This document shows positions 7,324 through 15,660 of a stretch of DNA of 33,782 nt, piece by piece; within the stretch, counting starts at the first letter, position 1, and every line of letters begins with the position of its first letter. Location of the stretch: positions 1 through 33,782 of the forward strand of contig NZ_QAXS01000034.1 in assembly GCF_003053565.1 (NCBI RefSeq), written 5' to 3'. The DNA comes from Halanaerobium saccharolyticum (lineage in GTDB: Bacteria; Bacillota; Halanaerobiia; Halanaerobiales; Halanaerobiaceae). The notes under the pieces were generated by a model. It saw only the letters and a program-made list of their open reading frames with translations. It ran no database searches and was not told where the DNA came from. Both the position numbers and the translations under genes were made by a program.

Positions 7324-8051
7324 CAGTCAACCTCCTTTTTAAAATTATTAACTATTTCTATGATTTTAGCCGTTATACCGGCAATTAACTGCTCCCCTTT
7401 ATCAGCTGCTGCCGGGCTTGGATCACCAAGTACAGCCTTAGCGGTAATCTGATCCCAGGGCACAGAATAACTGCCAAAATAGTCGGGGATTTCCGGTCTA
7501 TCAGCTTCTGCTTTGGACATATCCACCAGCTCACTGTTTATTTTAAGCATCATTGAAGTTTCAATCTCTTCGGCATGAAGATAGCTGGGATGGACTCTTT
7601 GTGTTTCAATATATTTCTGCTCCAGCTCTTTTAAGCCGGGATGAGTAAAACGAAGGAGCTTAAGATTATATTTTTCCTGAACTGCTCTTTCCGCCTTTTT
7701 GAGAGCAGTCTTATTGCCAAAATGTCCATTTATTATAATCAGTAATTTTACCTCATGTCGCTCCAAACTCTTAGCTATATCCTCTATTATCGAAATAATT
7801 GTTTGATCTTCTAATGAAATTGAGCCGGGAAAATTTCTTAAAGACCAGACCTGGCCAAAGGGAAGTAGAGGTAGAATTGGAGCATCCAGTCTTTCTGCCA
7901 CTCTCCCGGCAATTTCTTCACTAATATAATTATCTGTTCCCAGAGGCAGATGATAACCATGAGCCTCAACCGCACCGATGGGAAGAATTACAATTTTGTT
8001 TTTTAACTTTTCTTCAGCCTGCTGCCAGTTCATTTCTGCTAATTTTTCCAT
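7323..8051 (-). CDS. Creatininase-family amidohydrolase
   Basis: Protein of 242 residues. Metal-binding motifs of the creatininase family are present: GAVEAHGYHLPLGTDNYISE near residues 26-45 (Glu, His and Asp ligands), NGHFGNKTAL near 109, and HAEEIETSMM near 158. Family members open cyclic amides or act on related compounds (creatinine, the riboflavin/F420 intermediate handled by ArfB, mycofactocin MftE, a keto-inositol in inositol breakdown), so substrate cannot be assigned. The context, downstream of PTS genes and a phosphotriesterase-like gene, suggests a sugar-derived substrate. The frame extends to 8060, but ATG at 8051 is preceded by GAGGTG with 6 nt spacing and is preferred. It is separated from the IIC gene by a long hairpin. 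Confidence 0.85.
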   Translation of the reverse strand: MEKLAEMNWQQAEEKLKNKIVILPIGAVEAHGYHLPLGTDNYISEEIAGRVAERLDAPILPLLPFGQVWSLRNFPGSISLEDQTIISIIEDIAKSLERHEVKLLIIINGHFGNKTALKKAERAVQEKYNLKLLRFTHPGLKELEQKYIETQRVHPSYLHAEEIETSMMLKINSELVDMSKAEADRPEIPDYFGSYSVPWDQITAKAVLGDPSPAAADKGEQLIAGITAKIIEIVNNFKKEVD

Positions 8052-8139
8052 AAAATTCACCTCTTTTTGAGCTCAGCTTTAATCAGCAAAGACTGGCATC
8101 TGCTAAGCTACAAATCACTCCAGTAATTTATAATAGAAA

Positions 8140-8203
8140 ACACAAAAAGGGAATTCTAAACTCTAAAACTTAACTTTTTATAAAAGAAATCCCCTTTTTG
8201 TGT
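8140..8203 (-). promoter_or_regulatory. Long intercistronic hairpin between IIC and the creatininase-family gene
   Basis: Two 16-nt arms (8140-8155 and 8188-8203) pair almost perfectly around ACAAAAAGGG, with one bulge and a 32-nt loop. On minus a short T-rich stretch (TTTTCTATTATAAA) follows. This could be a leaky terminator or an mRNA-stabilising/processing structure that lowers expression of the last two genes relative to the transporter. Confidence 0.6.
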
Positions 8204-8223
8204 GATAAGTCTGCTGATTTTAT

Positions 8224-9516
8224 TTAAGCAAATAAGCTCATAATCCACTTCAAGATAGAACCAAAGACAAACATATCCGTGTCTCCACCCCAGAGTATAA
8301 ACTCAGTAACTGTATCCGGGATAATATATTTGATAAATATTGCCTGACCAAAGGTAATAATTGCACCGACAACAACACCGGCAATAATTGCACCTTTAAC
8401 TCCACCAGTCTCATTACCAAAGACTCCAGCACCGGCGGCGTGAAAGAAGACACCAATCATTGGAGGAACAAAAACATAGAATCCGGTTGCACCCATTATT
8501 ACCATGATTATTACCATAGTAACAAAGGAAGCTGCAAAACCAATGATAGTAGCGGCAGGAGCATAAGCATAAGTAACTGGTACATCAAGAGCCGGCTTAG
8601 AATTAGGAACTAATTTCTGAGAAATACCTCTAAAGGCAGGTACAATTTCTCCAATTAATAACTTAACTCCATGAAGCACAACTGCAATACCGGCACCAAA
8701 ACGGAAACCTTTTAAAATTCCAAAGACAATGTGGTTTTTATTTCCAGAATATTCTCCTACAAATTCAGGTCCTGCTAAAAGGGCACCTAAACCATACATT
8801 AGCCCCATAACAAGAACAATAACAACATTGCTGTCTTTTAGGAAGCCAAAGCCTTCAGGCATTTTTAGATCTTCGGTATCATTTTCTTTATTACCAAAAT
8901 GTTTACCTAAAATAGCTCCCAGCCAGGCACCGGTTGAGAAGGTGTGGCCGACGGCAAAATTATCTTTGCCCGTAAAGCTTTTAACGTATTTCTGTAAGTA
9001 AGCTGGCTGCAGGGTCCAGTAAGCTCCAAGTAAAACTGCTCCACTGATAATCATCCACATCTGGGAGACTCCCTGGCCAAAGACCTGAACAACTATTCCG
9101 GCATAAACAAAACTAACCCAGAACATCATGTGTCCTGTTAGATAAATATATTTAAACTTAGTAATTCTGGCTAATAAAACATTAACTAAAAATCCAAAGG
9201 TCATAATCAGAGTAACGGCTCCACCATATTCACCTAAAAAACTATTGGTTGACATTCCACCAACTTCTGCACTTCCGGTCATTCCAAATACTTCCTGCCA
9301 GATAGGACCAAAAGCACCTAAGGAATTACCAATTAAAGTTGAACCACCCTGAATAATCATAAAACCAAGAATAGTTTTTACAGTTCCAGTAACAACATCA
9401 CTGGCGCTTTTTTTCTGTAATAATAGTCCGGTAAGGGCAATTAAACCAATTAAACTTGCTGGTTCTCTAAAGACATTATTAGCAATCCATCTTGCCACAG
9501 CAATTAAGCCATCCAT
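8224..9516 (-). CDS. PTS ascorbate-type (UlaA/SgaT-like) EIIC permease
   Basis: Protein of 430 residues with about ten hydrophobic segments, fitting the EIIC-SgaT (UlaA) family in length and composition. Recognisable stretches include FMIIQGGSTLIGNSLGAF near residue 52, the loop with GNKENDTEDLKMPEGFGFLK near 208, and GAGVFGNETGGVKGAIIAG near 360. Together with IIA and IIB it would import and phosphorylate a sugar or sugar-acid-like compound across the inner membrane. Ascorbate itself is not implied, since no ula catabolic genes (UlaD, UlaE or UlaF type, or the lactonase UlaG) are nearby. ATG start follows GGGGGAA at normal spacing and lies only 4 nt after the IIB stop. Confidence 0.9.
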   Translation of the reverse strand: MDGLIAVARWIANNVFREPASLIGLIALTGLLLQKKSASDVVTGTVKTILGFMIIQGGSTLIGNSLGAFGPIWQEVFGMTGSAEVGGMSTNSFLGEYGGAVTLIMTFGFLVNVLLARITKFKYIYLTGHMMFWVSFVYAGIVVQVFGQGVSQMWMIISGAVLLGAYWTLQPAYLQKYVKSFTGKDNFAVGHTFSTGAWLGAILGKHFGNKENDTEDLKMPEGFGFLKDSNVVIVLVMGLMYGLGALLAGPEFVGEYSGNKNHIVFGILKGFRFGAGIAVVLHGVKLLIGEIVPAFRGISQKLVPNSKPALDVPVTYAYAPAATIIGFAASFVTMVIIMVIMGATGFYVFVPPMIGVFFHAAGAGVFGNETGGVKGAIIAGVVVGAIITFGQAIFIKYIIPDTVTEFILWGGDTDMFVFGSILKWIMSLFA

Positions 9517-9520
9517 TATA

Positions 9521-9799
9521 TTATTCCCCCTTTTCTTCTAAAAAGTCCTGGATTTTAGATTTTATTTCTTCATTATCCATAAAATCAGAAACGGTGATTA
9601 CAGGAACTTCAAAACCTTCCAGCGCATCCTCATGGAATTCTCCTGCTAGAATAAGGTCGGCACCTGAGTTTTTAGCAGTACTTATATTACTGTTATCTAC
9701 ATCAGCATCAAGACCGATTTCATCTATAACATCCTGGACATTCATCTTTAAAATAAGACTACTGCCCTGACCTGCTCCGCATACTGTTAGAATCTTCAT
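9521..9799 (-). CDS. PTS EIIB subunit, ascorbate/lactose-like type
   Basis: Protein of 92 residues. The start KILTVCGAGQGSS contains the phosphorylated cysteine (C7) in the usual P-loop-like CGxGxGSS motif. The frame runs back to 9859, but ATG at 9799 has GGAGGTGAG in front of it and gives the normal family length, so it is chosen. It accepts phosphate from the IIA histidine and passes it to the substrate during transport by IIC. The gene overlaps the end of the IIA gene by 41 nt. Confidence 0.9.
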   Translation of the reverse strand: MKILTVCGAGQGSSLILKMNVQDVIDEIGLDADVDNSNISTAKNSGADLILAGEFHEDALEGFEVPVITVSDFMDNEEIKSKIQDFLEEKGE

Positions 9800-10259
9800 T
9801 ACTCTCACCTCCTTCATCATAGCTTTTAAAATAAGCAAGCAATTCTTTTTTAGAATCAACCTCTTTGATATAATTTACATTCTTTTTATCCTTTAAAAAT
9901 TCTGCCAGCTCGCTTAACATCTGAGTATGGGAGCTGTCATCGGCAGCACAGAAGCTGATTACTACTTTAACCGGATCATTTTTGGAATGGCCAAAGTTCA
10001 CCGGTTCTTTTAGGGTTAAAAGACTTAAGCCATTTTCTTTGGCACCTTTTTCCGGACGGGCATGAGGCAGCGCAAGGCCCGGAGTAATTACAATATAGGC
10101 ACCTTTATCTTTTACCATCTCTATCATAGCATCTATATACTCAGCTTCTATTAAATCATTGGCTTCTAAAATACTGCCCGATTTTTTTATTGCCTCTTTC
10201 CAGTCTGCAACTTCAGCACCTAAAATGATATTATCTTTAGTTAAATATTCTGAGATCAT
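9759..10259 (-). CDS. PTS EIIA subunit (fructose/mannitol, Ntr-like fold)
   Basis: Protein of 166 residues. YIVITPGLALPHARPEKGA holds the phosphorylated His67 (H in LPHARP), typical of the PTS_EIIA type 2 fold. It is closely related to the C-terminal IIA domain of the operon's own regulator (GVALVHASPEEGV), so the two may have arisen by duplication. The frame starts with TTG at 10262, but the ATG at 10259 lies at good spacing after GGGGAGGG and overlaps the preceding stop as TGATG. The last 14 residues read into the IIB gene; the tail (SNEDSNSMRSRSGQ) looks non-conserved, so the overlap may be a late extension. Confidence 0.9.
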   Translation of the reverse strand: MISEYLTKDNIILGAEVADWKEAIKKSGSILEANDLIEAEYIDAMIEMVKDKGAYIVITPGLALPHARPEKGAKENGLSLLTLKEPVNFGHSKNDPVKVVISFCAADDSSHTQMLSELAEFLKDKKNVNYIKEVDSKKELLAYFKSYDEGGESNEDSNSMRSRSGQ

Positions 10260-11086
10260 CAATTACCCTCCCCACTGCGGAATGGTAAAAATCTTTTTGG
10301 ATTATCAATAAAGATTGTATCTATCTGCTCCTGACTAAATCCTTCTCTTTTTAGTCTTGGAATAAATTTATTTTGAATATACTCCCAGCCGGGTCCACCT
10401 CCATAGGATTTTAGATATGATTTTCTTCCCATATCATTGGAGATAAAGAGCTGATTTAGAAATCCATCATCAACTAATTTTTTGAGCATATCTATTCTCT
10501 TCTGATCTGCATAGTATTTTATTTTAGAAGGACCGTCATACATGATATTGGCTCCTCTTTCTAAGGCCCGCCTGTGATAACCATAATCTAAGTTTCTATC
10601 CATATGGATTAAAACAACTCGGGAGAGATCGACTCCCTCACGCTCAAAGATATCCAGCTGCTCTAATCCCATTGTTCCCATTTCGGTGTGGGTCTGGACT
10701 GGAGCACCGGTTACCAGCTGAGCCTGGGCGGCTGCCACAAAGGTTTTTTCCTCGGACTTCGTGATATTATTATAATCACTGCCGGCCTTTAAAATTCCGG
10801 CCTTCATCTCAGTGCCTTCAATACCTTCGGTTGCCTCCCTTATCAGAAGTTCGGTCAGCTCATCGACAGAATAATTGTGAACCCAGTCTTCAAAAAAGAT
10901 ACCTCTGTTAAAACCTGAGGTTGCTAAAATATTAATGTCAGTTCTCTCTGCAATTTTAGCCATCTGATCAATATTGCGGCCGTAATCTATGGTAGTTCCA
11001 TCTACAAAGGTATTAACTTCTGTTTTTTCCAGTCTTCTCAGCTCTTCTACCTCAATTTCTCCTGTTAAAGTATTAATTTTTTTCAT
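10259..11086 (-). CDS. Phosphotriesterase-like (Php/PTE family) protein lacking the HxH motif
   Basis: Protein of 275 residues. Most of the TIM barrel is there: the lysine that is normally carboxylated in GTEMKAGILK (K95), metal His in VQTHTEMG (H133) and VLIHMDRN (H161), and the catalytic Asp in FISNDMGRKSYL (D218). It resembles E. coli Php, and some PTE relatives next to PTS genes act on sugar-lactone phosphates. Unusually, the first strand with the HxH metal pair (normally HEHL near residue 20-25) is missing: GEIEVEELRRLEKTEVNTFV runs straight from the N-terminal strand to the next helix. About 40 residues seem lost in frame, perhaps between two EEL-coding repeats. The binuclear centre would then be incomplete. 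Start ATG follows AAAGGAGG and overlaps the regulator stop by 14 nt. Confidence 0.85.
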   Translation of the reverse strand: MKKINTLTGEIEVEELRRLEKTEVNTFVDGTTIDYGRNIDQMAKIAERTDINILATSGFNRGIFFEDWVHNYSVDELTELLIREATEGIEGTEMKAGILKAGSDYNNITKSEEKTFVAAAQAQLVTGAPVQTHTEMGTMGLEQLDIFEREGVDLSRVVLIHMDRNLDYGYHRRALERGANIMYDGPSKIKYYADQKRIDMLKKLVDDGFLNQLFISNDMGRKSYLKSYGGGPGWEYIQNKFIPRLKREGFSQEQIDTIFIDNPKRFLPFRSGEGN

Positions 11087-13298
11087 TTTGATCCTCCTTT
11101 TGGGTTAGCAGTTCTATAATTTTTTGCTTATTATTGAGTGAAATTATTTTATCCATAAATTCTTTATTGTATAGCTTATTAATCAGACTGCTTAAGGCCT
11201 TAATGTCCTTATTTTTGTCGGGAGAAGCAAAGGCAATTACTATCTGCACCGGATCATTTTCGGGATGATTAAATTCAACCGCTTCTCTGAGAGTTATTAA
11301 ACTCAGACCAAAATTATTTACTCCTTCTTCCGGACTGGCATGGACTAAGGCAACTCCCGGAATGATCACCACATAAGGACCTCGCTTTTCAATGTTTTTT
11401 ATCATATTTTCTATATAAATTTCATCAATATAATTCTGCTTGAGCAGCAGTTGACCACTTTTTTCTACAGCCTGTTTCCAGTCTGCTGCCTCAACTTCTG
11501 TCTTCAGCAGAGATGGCTTTAAAATACTTTCTAAATCAGAGCTTTCGTCTATTTCTTTTTCCTCATCTTCTTTTGGCTTTAGATGTTTTTTGAACAGTTT
11601 TTCTAACTTATTTCTAAACTCTTTTTTATCTTTTAACTGAAAGTTATCAGAAGCTGATTCTACCAGCTCTGCTGCCATTTCTTTTAAATTAGCAGGCTTT
11701 TTATTTTGACTGCTGCTGTCCTTAGCTGTGGAATTGTTTTGATAAATTTTTTGATTATAAAGTTCTATTATTAGCTCTTCTATATTTTCTATATCCTCTT
11801 CTTTAAGCAGAGGATTAACCTGAACATTTTTTAATTCAATCTCCGGCAGCTCAATGGTCGAAATTATAAAGTCTATTTCGTTCAGCTTAAAATCATTGTA
11901 TTCTATATCATGATAGGAATAGCTGTCTACGATCTCCAGATTGGAAAATTCATTTTTTATTCTCTCTGCCAGAATCTGAGTGGTTCCAATCCCGGTACTG
12001 CAGACTAAGGCTGCTTTTAGCTTCTGGGCAGCAGCGGGTTTGATATTTTTCCTTTCGACTGCTGCTCCAATGTGCATGGCAATAAAGCCAATTTCTTCTT
12101 CACTAATTTCTCCCTGGATTTCAGTCTGTACCACTCCGGCTGCAATTTTAGAAGCACGATAAATTTCAGGATACTTATCTTTTATATCATTTACCAGCTG
12201 GTTTTCTATATTCAAATTGTATTTAATTCTATTTAAGGTCGGCTTTAGATGCAGGGCCAGACCGTAAATCAAATCCTGGTCATTGGTCAGGTTTAAGTTT
12301 AAAATTCTGCCGGCTATTTCTACCAGCTGATAGGTTAAGTTTAATAACCTGTCGTCAAATAACTTATTATTATCAAAGTCAACCTCACCTTTTCTTCTAA
12401 ACTTGGCTCCCAGCAGGTGGAGGGTAATATAGCCGATTTCTGATTCGGGGATTTCCAGTTCAAATTTATCCTCCAGCTGTGCTACTATTTTCCCTGCAAT
12501 TTCAAATTCTTTTTTCTTTTTTAAAAGCAGAAGCTGACGGGAGTTCATATTAATATCTTTATTCTTTAAAATCCGCTGGACTGCAATTACTATATGCAGA
12601 ACCAGGGCCGAAAAGGCAGCATCTGTAAAAGAAAAATCCAGTTTCTTTTCTATGCGGCGGATAATATCTTTAATAGTTTTAACCTGAGAGCTGTTGATTA
12701 AGTTTAAAAGTTCCTGATAGGAACTAATAAAAGAAGATATATTATTCTTTTTCTTAAATAAGTTTAAAATACTACTAGTATCTTCTCTAGAACTGCTTTC
12801 TTCCAAAAAATCAAAGACTGCTCTGCGCCAGTTATCCTCATAGCCTCGGATTTCAATACCATAGTTTGGTTTTCTCAACAGTTCTAAATTTCTATGCTGC
12901 AGCCAATTTTCTACCTTATTTAAGTCATTAATAATTGTTCCTTCGCTGACATCAAGATTTATTTCAAATTCTTTGATTATTACCGGCTCGTCTCTTTCCA
13001 AAAGTTCTTTTAAAATAAGCTGCTGTCTTTCTTCAGGAGTATAGGCTCTTTTATAATCAAGTTCCATATCTAGAATATTTGTTAATTTATCCTCAGCAGA
13101 ATCTTTTAAATAAATTCCCACTCCCTGTTTGCGCTGCAGTTTAAGTCCATTTTCATTCAGCCAGCTTTCTATTTTATCTAAATCATAACGAATGGTTCGC
13201 GGACTAACCTCTAACTGCCGGGCAAGTTCTTTAATTACCAAAGGACTGTCACTTTTTATTAATTTTTTTAGAATTTCATTCTCTCTATTTTTTGGCAT
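11073..13298 (-). CDS. PRD-containing PTS operon activator (MtlR/LicR-like)
   Basis: Protein of 741 residues with the full layout of this class: HTH at about 5-65 (VIKELARQLEVSPRTIRYDL), second HTH-like segment at 92-155, PRD1 with H235 and H294, PRD2 with H350 and H409, an EIIB-like domain with C433 in LVCSTGIGTTQ, a charged linker, and an EIIA domain with H653 in GVALVHASPEEG. Such regulators activate their operon, with activity set by phosphorylation of PRD histidines by HPr and the cognate IIB, so it should respond to transport through the PTS encoded downstream. It is the first gene of the operon, has a good sigma-A promoter, and starts at ATG 13298 after AAGGAG. Confidence 0.9.
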   Translation of the reverse strand: MPKNRENEILKKLIKSDSPLVIKELARQLEVSPRTIRYDLDKIESWLNENGLKLQRKQGVGIYLKDSAEDKLTNILDMELDYKRAYTPEERQQLILKELLERDEPVIIKEFEINLDVSEGTIINDLNKVENWLQHRNLELLRKPNYGIEIRGYEDNWRRAVFDFLEESSSREDTSSILNLFKKKNNISSFISSYQELLNLINSSQVKTIKDIIRRIEKKLDFSFTDAAFSALVLHIVIAVQRILKNKDINMNSRQLLLLKKKKEFEIAGKIVAQLEDKFELEIPESEIGYITLHLLGAKFRRKGEVDFDNNKLFDDRLLNLTYQLVEIAGRILNLNLTNDQDLIYGLALHLKPTLNRIKYNLNIENQLVNDIKDKYPEIYRASKIAAGVVQTEIQGEISEEEIGFIAMHIGAAVERKNIKPAAAQKLKAALVCSTGIGTTQILAERIKNEFSNLEIVDSYSYHDIEYNDFKLNEIDFIISTIELPEIELKNVQVNPLLKEEDIENIEELIIELYNQKIYQNNSTAKDSSSQNKKPANLKEMAAELVESASDNFQLKDKKEFRNKLEKLFKKHLKPKEDEEKEIDESSDLESILKPSLLKTEVEAADWKQAVEKSGQLLLKQNYIDEIYIENMIKNIEKRGPYVVIIPGVALVHASPEEGVNNFGLSLITLREAVEFNHPENDPVQIVIAFASPDKNKDIKALSSLINKLYNKEFMDKIISLNNKQKIIELLTQKEDQNEKN

Positions 13299-13371
13299 AT
13301 TTTACTCCTTAATTTAATTACTTTAATATGGCAGTTCTAAAGTGACTGAATATTTTTTCTTTGTCAATTAT

Positions 13372-13400
13372 ATTGTAACCCCCAAGATTAGTGAATTCAA
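13372..13400 (-). promoter_or_regulatory. Sigma-A promoter of the PTS operon
   Basis: On minus, TTGAAT (13395-13400), 17 nt, TACAAT (13372-13377). The leader to the regulator ATG is about 70 nt. A second TTGACA nearby lacks a matching -10. Confidence 0.65.
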
Positions 13401-13451
13401 TAACTCATTACCACAAATTATTTCGTAATTAATAACGGCAAAATTATAATA

Positions 13452-13502
13452 ATAAAAAAAGTCTGGCACTTAAAATAGACATTAGTTTAAGTACCAGACT
13501 TA
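13452..13502 (-). terminator. Rho-independent terminator of the aldo/keto reductase gene
   Basis: Two 16-nt arms (13459-13474 and 13486-13501) pair with one internal mismatch, core AAGTCTGG with CCAGACTT, and are followed on minus by TTTTTTTATTATT. It lies just past the stop at 13507 and isolates the PTS operon from upstream transcription. Confidence 0.9.
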
Positions 13503-13506
13503 TTAT

Positions 13507-14633
13507 TTAATTCATGATCTCACTTTCACCTAATTTATAATCCACTATTTCCAGCTTGTTCTTGATATCAAGTCCATATCTGCAGGCTTTAAATTCAGCC
13601 GCTTTATCCAGCAGGTCAGCTGCTTTTAATTCCAGCTTCTGATAGCGAACTTCTGCCAGTTCTCTGTCACCAAACCAGAAGCGGAGGCGGTCCCGCAGAG
13701 CATATTCAGCAGGGTTTCGGGGCCTGCCGTCATACATCTGACGGTCAAAATAACCTTCCATTCTAAATACAGCTTTCAGGTCTTCCCCAAATTCTTTAGA
13801 AACACTGCACTGATCACACTGGCGGCAGATATAATCTCCCAACTCTTCAGCATTGGCAAATAGTTCTTCTTTTTCAGCCTCAGTCAGCGGCTCAAACTCC
13901 TCTGCCAGTTTTAAGTCCATCTCCAGCATCTCCTGGTTATTCATCCCTGTTACTACAGCATCAACCGGCAGTGAAAAAACATAGCGAAAGGCATCTTCTA
14001 CATTCTGCCACAGAAATCCGTCAGCAAGGGGCTTCATGCAGAGTGTTCCTATCTCCTTTTCTTTAACCAGCGGCAGCAGCTGATCCTCTAATTTAGGGAA
14101 GTTGAATTTGTCAAAATAATTGAAGTGAGTCATCATCACCTCAAATTCGCCAGTTTTTAAGGCTTTAATTAAAACATCAGGCTGGCCGTGAGCTGTAATC
14201 CCAATATGTTAATATGTTTAACTTTCCCCATTTCTTTTGCTTTTTTGGCAGCTTCCAGTGAGCCGCCTGGCTTTAAAATCGCCTCCAAATCTGCCTCATC
14301 ACCAACACCATGCATAAAAATTATGTCAAGGTGGTCTGTCTGCAGATTTTTAAGACTGCGGTCTATTTCTGCCATTGCGCCCTCAGCATCTCTGACTCCA
14401 GTTTTACTGGCCAGAACAAGCTCATCCCGCCTGTTTTTAACTATTTCCCCGATCTTTTTTTCTGACTCACCATCACCATAAGAAGCTGCTATTTCCAGAT
14501 AATTTCCACCTCGATCTAAATAAGTGGTCAATAAATCTGCAGCCCTGTCAGCCGGTATTTCTATTAGGTGAAAGCCGCCAAAACCAAGCAGACTAACTTC
14601 CAGGCCGGTTTTTCCAAGTTTTCTTTTTTCCAT
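13507..14633 (-). pseudogene. Aldo/keto reductase with C-terminal Fe-S-like region, frameshifted
   Basis: Two frames together make one aldo/keto reductase. Frame 1 (14633 to 14169) has RKLGKTGLEVSLLGFGGFHL, the EIAASYGDGES motif with the active-site Tyr, and LDIIFMHGVGDE. Frame 2 resumes as GITAHGQPDVLIKALKTGEF and runs to 13507 with CRQCDQC near its middle, as in reductases carrying a ferredoxin-like tail, though the usual fourth Cys of one cluster is not obvious. The break is an exact tandem duplication of 8 nt at 14203-14218; removing one copy restores KVKHIGITAHGQPD and a single 372-residue protein. Codon use and frame 2 are otherwise intact, so the lesion is probably recent, a sequencing error or a reversible switch. 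Start ATG follows AGGAGG. Confidence 0.85.
14203..14218 (-). repeat. 8-bp tandem duplication breaking the aldo/keto reductase
   Basis: On minus, AACATATT is present twice in a row (14211-14218 and 14203-14210). Eight extra bases shift the frame; deleting one copy restores a conserved aldo/keto reductase sequence across the junction. Confidence 0.9.
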
Positions 14634-14745
14634 AAAAAAGTGCCTCCTAATTTAATAGTTTAAACCTATTATTTAAGATTCTTTAACTATTATACTTATT
14701 TTTTTATAATTAATTCATTAATGATGAAAACATAGTTAACTACTT

Positions 14746-15615
14746 TTAAGTAATCTCTTTAGCACTTTTATACAAATCTTCATAAAAATCTAACCGTATA
14801 TCTCTTAATACGGGAAAATAAGGGCGAAATTCACGTGTTCGTTCATAATCTATTGTACCCATAACCAGGTCTTCTTTGTCATAATCAGCTTTACAGATAA
14901 TAGGTTCTCCTGGCACTTTTGTGTCTTTATCACCTGGACCAATTATAGTACTTCCACCCCAGTATTCTGTGTCTCCTTCTTTTCCACCTAAATTACAATA
15001 GGCATACCAAATAGCATTTTCCATTGCCCTGGCTTTTACTAAAGGTTCAAATATATCCTTTTCAAATGAGGGAGAACCAGATATCCCAACCAGGATATCT
15101 GCTCCCTTCAAAGTTAAGAGTCTTGAGATTTCTGGAAAATAAATATCATAGCATACCATCATTCCTATCTTACCAATCTTTGTTTCAAATACTGGACTTT
15201 TTGATCCAGCTCTAAAATATCTTCGATCAGGAAAAGCACCTGGTCCAACTTTATCAGTTGCATGTCCAGGCAGGGTATGTTTTCTCCATTTACCAATATA
15301 ACCTTCGGGCCCAACTAAAACTGCATCATTATACAATACACCGTCAATACCTTTTTCTGGCATTCCCCAAATCACATATATGTCGTTAGTTTTTGCTATT
15401 TCCTCAAACTTTTCTACAGTAGGACCTGGTATCTTTTCAGAAATATTAAAGAAATCATCTCCACAATTATAACCTGTAAGTGATAATTCTGGGAAAATAA
15501 TCAAATTAACATTCTGATTAGAAGCTTTTTTAATATAATTTTTCATTTTTTTAAAATTATCTTCTTTTTTCAAAGTACTTGGCTCAATCTGTCCCAAAGC
15601 AATTTTTACCTTCAT
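14746..15615 (-). CDS. Carbon-nitrogen hydrolase (nitrilase-superfamily amidase)
   Basis: Protein of 289 residues with the complete catalytic triad of the nitrilase superfamily: Glu43 in FPELSLTGY, Lys112 in WRKHTLPG and Cys155 in MVCYDIYFPE. These cytoplasmic enzymes hydrolyse amides, carbamoyl groups or nitriles to acid plus ammonia; the short length fits an aliphatic amidase or N-carbamoyl hydrolase rather than a true nitrilase. It is the last gene of the ABC/alpha-mannosidase operon, 45 nt after the mannosidase, so its substrate is probably an amide set free from, or attached to, a mannoside. ATG 15615 follows GAAGGAG. No strong terminator was found after it. Confidence 0.9.
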   Translation of the reverse strand: MKVKIALGQIEPSTLKKEDNFKKMKNYIKKASNQNVNLIIFPELSLTGYNCGDDFFNISEKIPGPTVEKFEEIAKTNDIYVIWGMPEKGIDGVLYNDAVLVGPEGYIGKWRKHTLPGHATDKVGPGAFPDRRYFRAGSKSPVFETKIGKIGMMVCYDIYFPEISRLLTLKGADILVGISGSPSFEKDIFEPLVKARAMENAIWYAYCNLGGKEGDTEYWGGSTIIGPGDKDTKVPGEPIICKADYDKEDLVMGTIDYERTREFRPYFPVLRDIRLDFYEDLYKSAKEIT

Positions 15616-15660
15616 ACTTTTAATCTCCTTCGTTAATTTAGTTTATTTATGATTAAAATA

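Noticed and set aside
8224-9516. Calling the PTS an ascorbate system (ulaA)
   Set aside because: Only the IIC family is ascorbate-like; no ula lactonase or decarboxylase genes are near, so a ula gene name would overstate the evidence.
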